From Tetragenococcus muriaticus DSM 15685 (GTDB lineage: Bacteria; Bacillota; Bacilli; Lactobacillales; Enterococcaceae): DNA of 64,000 bases. Made by a program: the position numbers and the translations under genes. The notes beneath the pieces are model-generated. The model saw only the letters and a list, made by a program, of their open reading frames with translations, was not told the DNA's origin and did no database searches. Shown one piece after another: positions 55,789 to 64,000 of this stretch (position 1 is the stretch's first letter; each line of letters starts with the position of its first letter). The stretch lies in assembly GCF_000423785.1 (NCBI RefSeq), contig NZ_AUIQ01000002.1:1-64000 (forward strand), given 5' to 3'.

Positions 55789-56763
55789 TTAAAAATCAAG
55801 TTTTGATTCAAATAACGGACTAACAGGTTTATTTTCGTGAACGCGTTTAATTGCTTCAGCAATTAAATCACAAACACTAATTTCTTCAAGTTTATCAATT
55901 TTACTTTCTTCTGGTAAATTGATAGAATCTGTTACTACTAAATGCTCTATTGCCGAATCAGAGATCCGCTGCAAAGCTGGCCCCGAAAGTACGGGATGCG
56001 TGCAAGAAGCATAAACGCTAACTGCTCCAGCCTCTTTTAGGGCATTTGCCGCAAGCGTAATCGTACCTGCTGTATCAATCATATCATCAATGATTACACA
56101 AGTTTTCCCTTCAACATCTCCAATGATATTCATAACCTCCGCTACATTTGCACGAGGACGACGCTTATCAATAATGGCAATAGATGCTTTTAGAAACTCA
56201 GCTAACTTACGTGCTCGTGATACACCTCCATGGTCTGGCGATACAACTACAACATCATCGCCTTTGATGTCATGCTCAATAAAATAGTTAGCAATTAATG
56301 GAGCACCCATCAAATGATCGACTGGGATATCGAAAAAGCCTTGGATTTGAGCAGCATGCAAATCTAGTGTCACTAAGCGACTAGCTCCAGCCTTTTCAAT
56401 CATATTTGCCACAAGTTTAGCAGTAATTGGCTCACGCGCACGCGCTTTACGATCTTGACGTGCATAACCATAATATGGCATCACTACATTAATCGTTTTT
56501 GCACTCGCTCGTTTTAAAGCATCAATCATAATCAAAAGTTCCACCAAATTGTCATTCACTGGACTGCTAGTCGATTGGACAACATAGACATGCGCTCCTC
56601 GAATACTTTCTTCGATGTTCACTTTGATTTCGCCATCGCTAAATTGTTGTACTGTACATTTCCCTAATTCTACACCCACAGCTGAAGCAATTTTTTCTGC
56701 TAGCGGGCGATTTGAATTTAGCGCAAAAATCTTTAATCTTGGATCAAAATAATGATTGGACAT
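55789..56763 (-). CDS. prs: Ribose-phosphate pyrophosphokinase (PRPP synthase)
   Basis: A 324-residue enzyme making PRPP, the precursor of purines, pyrimidines, His and Trp. The flexible loop/ATP region is [19 protein letters not shown], the metal-binding loop is [14 protein letters not shown], and the PRPP motif is [13 protein letters not shown]. The start is the ATG at 56761-56763 with GGAGG just upstream; a GTG four codons earlier lies on that site. It has its own promoter and is downstream of glmU and a palindromic element. Confidence 0.96.
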   Translation of the reverse strand: MSNHYFDPRLKIFALNSNRPLAEKIASAVGVELGKCTVQQFSDGEIKVNIEESIRGAHVYVVQSTSSPVNDNLVELLIMIDALKRASAKTINVVMPYYGYARQDRKARAREPITAKLVANMIEKAGASRLVTLDLHAAQIQGFFDIPVDHLMGAPLIANYFIEHDIKGDDVVVVSPDHGGVSRARKLAEFLKASIAIIDKRRPRANVAEVMNIIGDVEGKTCVIIDDMIDTAGTITLAANALKEAGAVSVYASCTHPVLSGPALQRISDSAIEHLVVTDSINLPEESKIDKLEEISVCDLIAEAIKRVHENKPVSPLFESKLDF

Positions 56764-56828
56764 GAGGACCTCCACTTTCTATACATTCCAACGAACCACT
56801 CGTCTTAAATATACTCACTTACGTTGTA

Positions 56829-56857
56829 ATTATAATGTTTATAGACAGTTAAAACAA
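56829..56857 (-). promoter_or_regulatory. prs promoter
   Basis: Minus strand TTGTTT (56857-56852), a 17-base spacer, TATAAT (56834-56829). The palindromic element copy C with its two PurBox-like arms begins 43 bases upstream of the -35 box. Confidence 0.75.
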
Positions 56858-56900
56858 GGTATTGGCTAAATATTCTTATACAAGAAAACAAAAATAAGTC

Positions 56901-56985
56901 AAAAATATCCGAACAATATTGAATGAGATTGGCTCATTGGAACGAGTCATCGTAAAAACAACCTCTCTATAGTTCGGATACTTTG
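56901..56985 (-). terminator. Terminator-like TATCCGAAC palindrome after glmU (family copy C)
   Basis: On the minus strand TATCCGAACTATAG (56980-56967) pairs with CAATATTGTTCGGATA (from 56920) and is followed by TTTTTGAC. It lies between glmU and prs. The arms ATATCCGAACAAT and GTATCCGAACTAT match the PurBox consensus AWWWCCGAACWWT at 13 and 12 of 13 positions. Confidence 0.65.
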
Positions 56986-57017
56986 TCACCAAAAATTTAG
57001 GCCTTAATTCCTTTATA

Positions 57018-58391
57018 TTATTGTAAAAAAGGTAACCTTTTTGCGTAACCTTCTTTATTAACCTGACGAGCGCGAGCAATTGCCATGTCATTTTCGTAAA
57101 CATCATCTGTGATCGTTGAACCTGCGGCTAAACAAGAATTACTAGCTATATTTACTGGTCCTACCAAATTAACTCCCGAACCGATAAAACTATAATCGCC
57201 TACTGTTGTATGATGCTTATTTTTCCCATCATAATTGACAAACACAGTCCCACAGCCAACGTTAATTTCTTTGCCTAAAGTAGCATCACCAACATAAGTC
57301 AAATGACCTACTTTTGTCTTCTCACCAATTACAGCATTTTTTATTTCAACAAAATTACCAATATGAACTTTTTGATTAACTTCTGCTTGAGGACGTAAAT
57401 GTGCATAAGGCCCTACATCTGCCTGGGAATGGACCACACTTTTTTCAATCGTTGAGCTTTTTACAGTCACTTGATCTTCAATGACGCTATCTGTAATTTG
57501 AGAATTCTGAGTGATAGCACAGTTCTCACCAATCGTTGTTTTTCCTTTCAACGCAACGCCAGGTTCAATAAGTGTTTCAGCTCCAATTTTTACACCTTCA
57601 TCGATATAAGTTGTCTTAGGGTCAATAAATGAAACACCGTTACGCATATGTTGTTGATTGATCCGCTTACGCATGATTTCATTTGCTTGAGCTAATGCCA
57701 TTCGATCGTTTACCCCAATAGATTCTTCAAAATCATCTGTTTGATAAGCAGCAACAATTTGCTCATTCTCTTTTAAAATTTCGATAATATCTGTTAAATA
57801 GTACTCCCCTTGAGCATTATCTGTCGTAAGCTTCTCTAGTGTTTCGAATAAAAGTTCATTATCAAAACAGTAAGTACCTGTGTTGATTTCTTTGACACGT
57901 GCTTCTTCAGGCGTTGCATCTTTTTGTTCGACAATTTTATCGACAATACCTACGTGGTCGCGTAAGATACGGCCATACCCATTGGGATCATCTGCTTGAG
58001 CCGTCAAAATTGTAGCTGAAGCACCCTTTGCTTGATGGTATTCAAATAATTGATCCAAAGTTTCACTTGTCAAAAGCGGTGTATCGCCACTAATAACAAG
58101 CGTCGTTCCCTTTTTTTCCTTTAAGAAGTCAGCGGCCTGCATGACTGCATGCCCTGTACCTAATTGTTCAGCTTGGAGCGCATATTCACTCCGTGTGCCA
58201 AGTTGGGCTTTGACTTCATCTGCTCCATGACCAACCACGGTAATAACATCTTTGGGGTTAACTTCTTCTACACGATTCATGATATGTTCGACCATTGGTT
58301 TACCGCAAACTGGGTGTAGTACTTTGTATAGTTTTGATTTCATTCGTGTACCTTTACCAGCTGCTAAAATAATTGCGTAACGTTCATCCAC
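57018..58391 (-). CDS. glmU: Bifunctional UDP-N-acetylglucosamine pyrophosphorylase/glucosamine-1-phosphate acetyltransferase
   Basis: A 457-residue enzyme making UDP-GlcNAc for the cell wall. The N-terminal uridylyltransferase domain has [14 protein letters not shown] and [10 protein letters not shown]. The C-terminal left-handed beta-helix has many hexapeptide repeats (about 250-440, for example [13 protein letters not shown]), acetyl-CoA-binding residues and NYDGKNKH. I chose the GTG at 58389-58391 (family start [12 protein letters not shown]) with GGAG eight bases upstream; a GTG three codons earlier is an alternative. It follows ndk and purR. Confidence 0.96.
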   Translation of the reverse strand: MDERYAIILAAGKGTRMKSKLYKVLHPVCGKPMVEHIMNRVEEVNPKDVITVVGHGADEVKAQLGTRSEYALQAEQLGTGHAVMQAADFLKEKKGTTLVISGDTPLLTSETLDQLFEYHQAKGASATILTAQADDPNGYGRILRDHVGIVDKIVEQKDATPEEARVKEINTGTYCFDNELLFETLEKLTTDNAQGEYYLTDIIEILKENEQIVAAYQTDDFEESIGVNDRMALAQANEIMRKRINQQHMRNGVSFIDPKTTYIDEGVKIGAETLIEPGVALKGKTTIGENCAITQNSQITDSVIEDQVTVKSSTIEKSVVHSQADVGPYAHLRPQAEVNQKVHIGNFVEIKNAVIGEKTKVGHLTYVGDATLGKEINVGCGTVFVNYDGKNKHHTTVGDYSFIGSGVNLVGPVNIASNSCLAAGSTITDDVYENDMAIARARQVNKEGYAKRLPFLQ

Positions 58392-58486
58392 CTGTCTCAC
58401 TCCATTTTTATTTTTGCTTGTTTAAGTGTAGCCCACTTGTTTCTACTTTTCAACCAGTGGAACAAAATTGCAGGTAGACCAATTTT

Positions 58487-58891
58487 TTATTTACTAAAAA
58501 AACGCACAATTTCTTCATGAGCTGTCTCCACTGAATCAGAAGCATGAATCAAATTTCTTGTTTTATCTACTCCAAAATCTCCTCGCAAAGTCCCCATTTC
58601 TGCTTCCATAGGGTCAGTAACTCCCACAATTTTTCTAGTGCGCGTAACTGCGCTTGTTCCTTCAATGACCATTAGTAATACGGGTCCTTCCATCATATAA
58701 CTCATAAGCGTCGGAAAAAACGATTTATTAGCCAAATGAGAATAATGCTCACGTAGCTGGGCTTGGGATAATTCTTCTTTTTTGATTTGAGAGATTTGTA
58801 ATTGCTTCTCTTCAAAACGTTGGATAATTCGCCCCACTAAGGAGCGCAATAAGCCATCAGGTTTTATAATTACTAAAGTCTGTTCAGTCAT
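58487..58891 (-). CDS. ndk: Nucleoside diphosphate kinase
   Basis: A 134-residue enzyme balancing nucleoside triphosphate pools. It starts EQTLVIIKPDGLLR, and the phosphohistidine lies in NLIHASDSVETAHEEI (about 114). The active-site lysine is in IIKPDG and the nucleotide-binding arginines are kept. AAGGAGAG precedes the ATG. Its place between purR and glmU is unusual for enterococci, where purR and glmU are normally adjacent. Confidence 0.95.
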   Translation of the reverse strand: MTEQTLVIIKPDGLLRSLVGRIIQRFEEKQLQISQIKKEELSQAQLREHYSHLANKSFFPTLMSYMMEGPVLLMVIEGTSAVTRTRKIVGVTDPMEAEMGTLRGDFGVDKTRNLIHASDSVETAHEEIVRFFSK

Positions 58892-58923
58892 GATAATTCT
58901 CTCCTTGTATGATAACCATTTTA

Positions 58924-59766
58924 CTAGTTTGCTTTTTTCCTAGTATTTTCTTCGTCAAAATAATTGCCAGGAACTACTTGTATTGTCTTTGTTTGTGTAT
59001 CAACATCTTTTACGTATAATAGCGAATCATAATTAGTAACGGCTCGTTTTCCTTTGAAGTTTGCCTCAGCAAAAACGCAAACACCCACTAATTCAGCATC
59101 AAATTCCTCAATAAGTCCTTGCATACCATTGATCGTTCCGCCACCTTTCATAAAATCATCAACGACCAATACACGAGAACCCCGAGCTAAACTGCGCTTA
59201 GATAACTCCATTTTTTCTATTCTTTCTGAAGAACCGGAAGCATAATTCACACTAACCGTTGAACCCTCAGTAATTTTTGAGTCTCTACGTACAATAACAA
59301 AAGGAGCATTCAAATAATAAGAAACGGCTTGTGCAATGGGAACCCCTTTGGTCGCAACTGTCATGACAGCGTCAACTTTTTCTCCAATATATTTCGAGGC
59401 AATAATTCGTCCAACTTGTCGTAATAGTTGCGGTTGCCCTAATAAATCGGTTAAATAAACGTAACCACCTGGCAATAAGCGATCTTGTTCAGATAAACGT
59501 TCAGCTAACGCATCGATGTACTCTTTGGCTTCCTTTCTTTCAATTACTGGCATAAAGACCACTCCGCCAGAGGCTCCTGGAATAGTATCTAAAACGCCAA
59601 TCCCTCTTTCTTTAAACGTTTTTTTGGTAATAGCTAAATCTTCACTAATGGAAGATTTTGCTGATTCATAACGTTTAGAAAAAAATGTCAGCGGAATTAG
59701 CTCATGTGGATGTTCCAATAAATAATGCGTCATATCGATTAACCGTTCACTACGTCGGATTTTCAC
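58924..59766 (-). CDS. purR: Purine operon regulator PurR
   Basis: A 280-residue regulator: a winged-helix DNA-binding domain (1-75, RRSERLIDMTHYLLEHPHELI...) joined to a phosphoribosyltransferase-like domain. The PRPP-binding motif is LVVDDFMKGGGT (about 200-211). PRPP releases or activates it according to purine state. The GTG at 59764-59766 gives the family N-terminus (V/M)KIRRSERL and has GGGAG upstream; an in-frame TTG seven codons earlier is less likely. A PurBox-like sequence upstream suggests it controls itself. Confidence 0.95.
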   Translation of the reverse strand: MKIRRSERLIDMTHYLLEHPHELIPLTFFSKRYESAKSSISEDLAITKKTFKERGIGVLDTIPGASGGVVFMPVIERKEAKEYIDALAERLSEQDRLLPGGYVYLTDLLGQPQLLRQVGRIIASKYIGEKVDAVMTVATKGVPIAQAVSYYLNAPFVIVRRDSKITEGSTVSVNYASGSSERIEKMELSKRSLARGSRVLVVDDFMKGGGTINGMQGLIEEFDAELVGVCVFAEANFKGKRAVTNYDSLLYVKDVDTQTKTIQVVPGNYFDEENTRKKAN

Positions 59767-59800
59767 TCCATTCAACTCCCTTTTCAATTTAATCGTTTCA

Positions 59801-59865
59801 ATTATAAAGGTTTTTCCTGTTTTTAGCGAGTGTTTTCTTCTTTTTTCTAAAAATTGTTCGTTATT
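59801..59865 (-). promoter_or_regulatory. Putative purR promoter with PurBox-like site
   Basis: TATAAT lies at 59806-59801 on the minus strand, without a recognisable -35 box. AATAACGAACAAT (59865-59853) matches the PurBox AWWWCCGAACWWT at 12 of 13 positions and is about 65 bases upstream of the expected start. In Lactococcus PurR activates from about -76, and this spacing is similar. Confidence 0.45.
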
Positions 59866-59880
59866 TATCTAAATTTATAA

Positions 59881-59918
59881 AAAGATAGCAGAGAATTTTC
59901 GTTCTCTGCTATCTTTGT
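59881..59918 (-). terminator. Intrinsic terminator of adcC-adcB
   Basis: On the minus strand AAAGATAGCAGAGAA pairs perfectly with TTCTCTGCTATCTTT around CGAAAA, followed by TTATAAAT. It overlaps the adcB stop codon. Confidence 0.85.
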
Positions 59919-60748
59919 TCTTGTTTTCGTTGTCCACGTTGTAGTAAAGAATAAAACCTTTTTAATAGGCTTATAATTAAAAATAAAGCAATAAAGACTA
60001 AAGTAATCGTAGCACCTGGGGGAGTATCGATGTAAAAAGAACTAGTTAACCCGCTTAACATCCCTATAAGCCCAATAAACACACTAATTAAAATCACCGC
60101 ATTAAAGCTTTTTCCCATTCGCATACTAATCGCTGCTGGTAAAACCATAATAGCCGAAATCAACAAAGCACCAGCAATTGGAATCATGATAGCAATCGCC
60201 ACGCCTGTCAGCACATTAAATAACATAGACATCCAATGAACAGGTAACCCTTCTACGTGAGCCGACTCTTCATCAAAGGTTAAAACATACATCGGGCGTC
60301 TAAATAAAAGGAAAAGGAAAGTGATTAAAACAAATAATATCCCTAAAAAAACTACTTGTGGTTGAGTAATCGTTACGATTGAGCCAAATAAATAAGATTG
60401 AATACTCACCGAAGAATTTCCACCTGTAATGTTCATTAATACGAGGGCAACCGCAAGACCGCCTGCCATTAAAATAGCAATAGAAACTTCGGAATACCCA
60501 CTATAGATCATTCGCAAGTATTCCAATAAAATAGCCGCAACAACGACCACTACCATTGTCGTAAAAGTAGGATTCAAATTCAGAAAAAATCCTAAAGCTA
60601 CTCCGGCAAGAGATACATGTGATAGCGTATCCGCCATAAGAGATTGTCGACGTATAACTAAAAAAACACCAAGCATAGGAGCAATTCCAGCAATAAAAAG
60701 TGCAGCTAAGAAAGCTCTTCTCATGAACTCATATGAAAGCAACGCCAT
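59909..60748 (-). CDS. Metal (zinc) ABC transporter permease
   Basis: A 279-residue permease of the ABC-3 family with eight or nine membrane helices (from [20 protein letters not shown] to the C-terminal [15 protein letters not shown]). It opens with [22 protein letters not shown], the family's coupling-loop signature. It belongs to the AdcB/ZnuB group importing zinc or manganese. The ATG overlaps the end of the ATPase gene and has AAAGGAGGG. No solute-binding protein gene is adjacent. Confidence 0.92.
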   Translation of the reverse strand: MALLSYEFMRRAFLAALFIAGIAPMLGVFLVIRRQSLMADTLSHVSLAGVALGFFLNLNPTFTTMVVVVVAAILLEYLRMIYSGYSEVSIAILMAGGLAVALVLMNITGGNSSVSIQSYLFGSIVTITQPQVVFLGILFVLITFLFLLFRRPMYVLTFDEESAHVEGLPVHWMSMLFNVLTGVAIAIMIPIAGALLISAIMVLPAAISMRMGKSFNAVILISVFIGLIGMLSGLTSSFYIDTPPGATITLVFIALFLIISLLKRFYSLLQRGQRKQEQR

Positions 60749-61401
60749 TGGGTTCCCTCCTTTCGCACCAAGTGAATCTGACGGTCAGCATACGCTCTAA
60801 TATCTTCGTGGTCATGTGTAATCATAAGTACTCCCTTATCGTGCTCATGAGCACTATGTCGCAATAAACGATAAAAATCCCCTCGGGATTGTTCATCCAT
60901 TCCGTTAGTAGGCTCATCCAAAATAAAAAGATCTGGATCAGTAGCAAAAACACGGGCCAAACTAATGCGTTGCTTTTGTCCTCCAGATAACTCACCAATG
61001 CGTCGATCTCTCATCTCCCACATACCGACGGCTTCTAACGCTTTTTGTACATGATCTTTATCTAATGCAGTCAATCGCTTAAACCAACGTCCTTTAGGAT
61101 AACGACCTGAACTTACCAATTCATACACCGTACTAGGAAAACCTGCATTAAACGAAGCAACGAATTGAGGAATATAGCCAATACTTAACTTTCCCCCTTC
61201 ACTATTTTTAGACGAAATATAAATGCTACCTGATTCGGGGGTTAATAATCCTAAAGTTGCTTTAACTAACGTTGATTTAGCTGCCCCATTTTCGCCTGTC
61301 AACGTAACAAATTCGCCATTACTCACATGATAACTGACGTCTTCTAAAACAGGCTCTTCGTCATAAGAAAAGGACAAGTTTTCTACTTCGATATAGCGCA
61401 T
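60721..61401 (-). CDS. Metal (zinc) ABC transporter ATP-binding protein
   Basis: A 226-residue ATPase (AdcC/ZnuC type). Walker A is [10 protein letters not shown] (the second Gly of GxGKS is Ala), the signature [12 protein letters not shown], and Walker [12 protein letters not shown], with MITHDHED as the switch His. The start at ATG 61399-61401 with AGGAGG upstream gives [13 protein letters not shown]; the extension to 61515 is unsupported. It heads the two-gene operon under a promoter with a Zur-like operator, so zinc is the likely substrate. Confidence 0.92.
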   Translation of the reverse strand: MRYIEVENLSFSYDEEPVLEDVSYHVSNGEFVTLTGENGAAKSTLVKATLGLLTPESGSIYISSKNSEGGKLSIGYIPQFVASFNAGFPSTVYELVSSGRYPKGRWFKRLTALDKDHVQKALEAVGMWEMRDRRIGELSGGQKQRISLARVFATDPDLFILDEPTNGMDEQSRGDFYRLLRHSAHEHDKGVLMITHDHEDIRAYADRQIHLVRKEGTQWRCFHMSS

Positions 61402-61489
61402 ATATTTCCTCCTTATACTTGGTAACAACAATGAAAATGATTTTTTTGTAAAAAAGTATCTATAACATGCAAAATACACTTTTAACAAA

Positions 61490-61549
61490 ACGTACTCATT
61501 ACGATTTGCAAACAAAAATTAATATAGCAAAGTCCGTCTCTTTCGTCAA
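61490..61549 (-). promoter_or_regulatory. Promoter and Zur-like operator of the zinc transporter genes
   Basis: Minus strand TTGACG (61549-61544), a 17-base spacer, TATATT (61526-61521). Seventeen bases after the -10 box lies TCGTAATGAGTACGT (61504-61490), which matches the Bacillus Zur operator TCGTAATNATTACGA at 12 of 14 defined positions. A Fur-family repressor bound there would block early transcription when zinc is plentiful. Streptococcal AdcR boxes (TTAACYRGTTAA) are not seen. Confidence 0.65.
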
Positions 61550-61588
61550 GTAAAAATCAAAAAAATATCCTTAATATTGTGTTATAAA

Positions 61589-61752
61589 AAGAAGCTGGGA
61601 CATAAATAAAGACAAGACAAAAATACCCGAACGATATTTGATAAGATTTTCTAATTGTCGTGAATTTGCGACGAGGACCTGCTGGACCGCAGGAGCAATC
61701 TCTCTTATAGTTCGGATATTTTATTATTAAGGAGACTTTTGTCCCAGCCTTT
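61589..61752 (-). terminator. Nested terminator with embedded TATCCGAAC palindrome (family copy D)
   Basis: The outer stem GCTGGGACA (61594-61602) pairs with TGTCCCAGC (61740-61748) and, on the minus strand, ends in TTCTTTTTAT after ispE. Inside is ATACCCGAACGATATT (61623-61638) against TATAGTTCGGATATT (61706-61720). Two more hairpins lie inside that: GTCG/CGAC (61657-61672) and CCTGC/GCAGG (61678-61693). Confidence 0.7.
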
Positions 61753-61755
61753 TAT

Positions 61756-62607
61756 TTAACTTAATGACCTTACCATATATACTTCATCACAAAAACCTTT
61801 AACTCCATTTACAATACGCTTAGCACGGCTTTGTTTTTTGCATAAGGCAAATACAGTAGGACCACTACCGCTCATCAAAGCAACATCAGCGCCATATCTC
61901 ATCATACGTGATTTAATTTGTTGCACAATCGGGTATTTAGCAATGGTCACGTCCTCTAAACTATTGCCCATGTAAGCCAGCATTCCTTGATAATCTTGAT
62001 TTAAGATTCTTGCCATTAAATTTTTCATATCTGGATGAGTTATCTGTGACGTATCAACTTGTTGAAAGATCTTTCTTGTCGAAACGCTCATCTTGGGTTT
62101 AACTAAAATCACCCAACAAGCTGGCAAAGGCTGCAATGTTTTAACAATTTCACCCTTTCCCGTAATAAAAGAAGTAGTACCATACAAACAATACGGAACA
62201 TCTGTGCCAATATACATCCCAATATCAATCATTTCTTCCATGGAAAGGTTTAGCTTCCATAGACGATTTAAACCACGTAAAGCTGCAGCACAATCGGTAC
62301 TACCTCCACCAAGACCTGCAGCTACTGGGATATTTTTTTTAATAGTAATTTTGATACCTTCAGAAATTCCGTAACGCTTCTTTATAATAGAAGCAGCTTG
62401 ATAAACATTATTATGATGATCAAGTGGCAAAAAAGCTTTGTTAGTTTCGATAATAATTTTATTTTCAGACAAACGCTCAAAACTTAGATGATCAGCCAGA
62501 TCAACACTTGACATGACCATCTCCAATTCATGATAGCCGTCTTCTCTTTTATACAACACATCTAAACCTAAATTGATTTTTGCCGGTGCTTTTTCAATAA
62601 TTTCCAT
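61756..62607 (-). CDS. ispE: 4-diphosphocytidyl-2-C-methyl-D-erythritol kinase (IspE)
   Basis: A 283-residue GHMP kinase. It starts EKAPAKINLGLDVL, has the ATP loop PVAAGLGGGSTDCAAALRGLNRLW and the C-terminal LMSGSGPTVFALC. IspE belongs to the non-mevalonate isoprenoid pathway, but no other gene of that pathway is in view, and enterococci are known for the mevalonate route. So its true substrate may differ. I use the ATG at 62605-62607; a GTG three codons earlier is an alternative. Single-gene unit between two palindromic elements. Confidence 0.92.
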   Translation of the reverse strand: MEIIEKAPAKINLGLDVLYKREDGYHELEMVMSSVDLADHLSFERLSENKIIIETNKAFLPLDHHNNVYQAASIIKKRYGISEGIKITIKKNIPVAAGLGGGSTDCAAALRGLNRLWKLNLSMEEMIDIGMYIGTDVPYCLYGTTSFITGKGEIVKTLQPLPACWVILVKPKMSVSTRKIFQQVDTSQITHPDMKNLMARILNQDYQGMLAYMGNSLEDVTIAKYPIVQQIKSRMMRYGADVALMSGSGPTVFALCKKQSRAKRIVNGVKGFCDEVYMVRSLS

Positions 62608-62724
62608 GTTTTCCACCCACTCAAATAGTCACGTTGTATTTTATCATAGCAATTTTTCCTTGCATAGGTACAAATCACGGTCTTAAAAGAAAGGTAATAA
62701 GTGAATACAGATCACACTTAAAAG

Positions 62725-62836
62725 ACAAAAATATCCAAACTATAGAAACATTTGCGGTTTTTTCAACCTAGCAAAAAGTTGTTGTAAATAAACAGCAAAT
62801 CGCAAGTCCCATAAACTATAGTTCGGATATTTGTTA
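62725..62836 (-). terminator. TATCCGAAC palindrome after the trehalose PTS gene (family copy E)
   Basis: ACAAAAATATCCAAACTATAG (first 20 bases, 62725-62744) and CTATAGTTCGGATATTTGT (62816-62834) are inverted repeats. On the minus strand the far arm is followed by ATTTTTGTCTTTT, so it can terminate the trehalose PTS transcript. The interior contains ATTTGC/GCAAAT and a short AAC-rich segment. This is the cleanest copy of the family. Confidence 0.7.
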
Positions 62837-62878
62837 TTTAAGTATTATGACAAACTTTTATATAAATAGACTTTTTCC

Positions 62879-64000
62879 TTATGAAAAGACTTCTACGCTC
62901 CCGATTTCTTCTTGAGCGGAAACTTCTTTTTGATCTTTCATCGAAAGTGAACCAATTTGATCTCCATTGGTAAATATAGTTAAAATATCTGTTTGTTTCC
63001 CAGCGTTTTCAACGACCTTTCGATCCATTAAAGCTAACTGAGTATCAGCTGTAACTTTATCGTTTTCTTGGACATTAACGGTAAAGGGTTCTCCCTTTAA
63101 TTCTACAGTGTCTAAGCCCATATGAACAAGTACCTCGGCACCAGCAGGCGTTAGAATTCCGATAGCATGATTTGTCTCAAACACGCTTGAAATCTTCCCT
63201 TCCACTGGCGCATAAATTTTATCGCTTTTTGGTTTTACCGCATAGCCCTCTCCCATCATTTTTTGTGAGAAGACAGGATCATCTACTGCGGTAATCTCAA
63301 GGAGTTGGCCAGAAACAGGCGCAAAAAGTTTTTCTGTAGTTCCTTGCGTTATTGATGAAACAGTCGCCGTCCCTTCTTCTGTCGAAGAAAGATCGATATC
63401 ACCTGAAGCCGCGACGTCAGCTGCAATGGCTGGTGCAGGCTCTTCACGGTCTTCTTTATTGAAAATTCCACGTTTCCTAAAAACAATAGTTAACGCAAAC
63501 GAAATAACAATCGCAAGAACCATGGAAATTGCAAACGCTAAGTAACCTCCGCCAATCTGGCTGTTAATGACCAAAATCCCAGGTAATCCTCCAACACCGA
63601 TAGAATTGGCCCGTACATCCATAAAATTGTTAAATAAACCAGCAAAACCTGATCCAATCATCGCAGCCACGAAAGGATAAATGAACTTTAAATTAATACC
63701 AAACATTGCTGGTTCGGTAACACCTAGGTAACATGAAATCATCGCTGGGATTGAAACCTGTTCTTCTTTTTTGTCTCCACGATGCAAGTAAATAACGGCT
63801 AATACAGCTGAACCTTGTGCAATATTAGATAAAGCAATCATAGGCCATAAACTCGTCGTGTGACTCGTTACTTCAGAAGCAATCAATTGTAAGTCAATGG
63901 CATTTGACATATGATGCAAACCGGTAATAACCAAAGGGGAATAAAGTAAACCAAAAGCAAAGCTGAATAACCAACTAAGCGAAGAGGTTAATCCAGAAAA
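62879..64000 (-). CDS. treB: PTS trehalose-type EIIBC with fused IIA domain, 3' part (runs off window)
   Basis: The frame is open from the stop at 62879 to the window edge (about 373 residues). It begins inside the IIC domain (FSGLTSSLSWLF... PLVITGLHHMSNAIDLQLIA, then ALSNIAQGSAVLAV, CYLGVTEPAMFGINLKF, VGGLPGILVI), which strongly resembles trehalose-specific TreB. After a linker (about 175-215 of the visible part) a glucose-type IIA domain follows, with its active histidine in AEVLVHMGLDTVELKG. So this enzyme brings its own IIA. The IIB domain and start lie outside the window. Confidence 0.88.
   Translation of the reverse strand, partial: FSGLTSSLSWLFSFAFGLLYSPLVITGLHHMSNAIDLQLIASEVTSHTTSLWPMIALSNIAQGSAVLAVIYLHRGDKKEEQVSIPAMISCYLGVTEPAMFGINLKFIYPFVAAMIGSGFAGLFNNFMDVRANSIGVGGLPGILVINSQIGGGYLAFAISMVLAIVISFALTIVFRKRGIFNKEDREEPAPAIAADVAASGDIDLSSTEEGTATVSSITQGTTEKLFAPVSGQLLEITAVDDPVFSQKMMGEGYAVKPKSDKIYAPVEGKISSVFETNHAIGILTPAGAEVLVHMGLDTVELKGEPFTVNVQENDKVTADTQLALMDRKVVENAGKQTDILTIFTNGDQIGSLSMKDQKEVSAQEEIGSVEVFS

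Overview
The window looks like chromosomal DNA from a low-GC Gram-positive coccus of the Enterococcaceae. A halophilic member such as Tetragenococcus is my best guess. The RpoB, RpoC, CtsR, ClpC, GlmU and Ser/Thr-kinase proteins look enterococcal, and the exported proteins (MetQ, ApbE/FmnB, the FMN-binding lipoprotein, the kinase ectodomain) are unusually rich in Asp and Glu, as in halophiles. The genus is inference. I saw no rRNA or tRNA gene, CRISPR array or prophage. Almost all genes lie on the minus strand.

Layout. 1-331: 5' end of an IS1380-type element. 387-5819: a galactitol-type PTS operon (IIB, IIC, zinc dehydrogenase, PRD regulator, IIA) under a promoter that overlaps a catabolite-repression (cre) site. 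6016-9418: macro-domain protein, DJ-1/PfpI protein, small membrane protein, ABC-F ATPase. 9528-13379: a methionine/SAM-cycle block (metQ, a YxjG-type methyltransferase, an SDR, luxS) behind a methionine-type T-box. 13490-15817: a GH1 glycosidase and a ROK sugar kinase. 15822-19308: response regulator, ABC transporter, histidine kinase. 19402-20868: a second YxjG-type methyltransferase with its own T-box. 20952-28625: rpoB-rpoC with a leader that contains an intrinsic terminator. 28732-29688: birA. 29810-35438: a flavin-based extracellular electron transfer (EET) locus (dmkA, fmnB, pplA, ndh2, eetB, dmkB) that is broken at 32922-32930. 35535-40511: glutathione reductase, GNAT, ctsR-clpC. 40619-49375: gmk-rpoZ, then priA-fmt-rsmB-stp-stk. 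49531-52412: PC4-like protein, frameshifted patatin, unknown protein. 52459-55518: thiT-thiM-thiE-thiD behind a TPP riboswitch. 55789-59865: purR-ndk-glmU and prs. 59909-61549: zinc ABC transporter genes adcC-adcB with a Zur-like operator. 61756-62607: ispE. 62879-64000: 3' part of a trehalose-type PTS gene running off the window.

How it works together. Several blocks can be read as regulated units: sugar uptake under CcpA, methionine recycling under tRNA-Met-sensing T-boxes, thiamine salvage under a translational TPP switch, protein quality control under CtsR and zinc uptake under a Fur-family regulator.

The points most worth a second look are: (1) the EET locus has lost the signal peptide of its flavin lipoprotein and the catalytic half of its NADH dehydrogenase at one junction, and eetA is missing; (2) at least five intergenic palindromes share TATCCGAACTATAG-type arms, all at gene 3' ends and some inserted inside terminator loops, and their arms match the PurR box consensus; (3) a perfect palindrome after dmkB carries the parS core, fitting a position near the replication origin; (4) an intrinsic terminator sits in the rpoBC leader.
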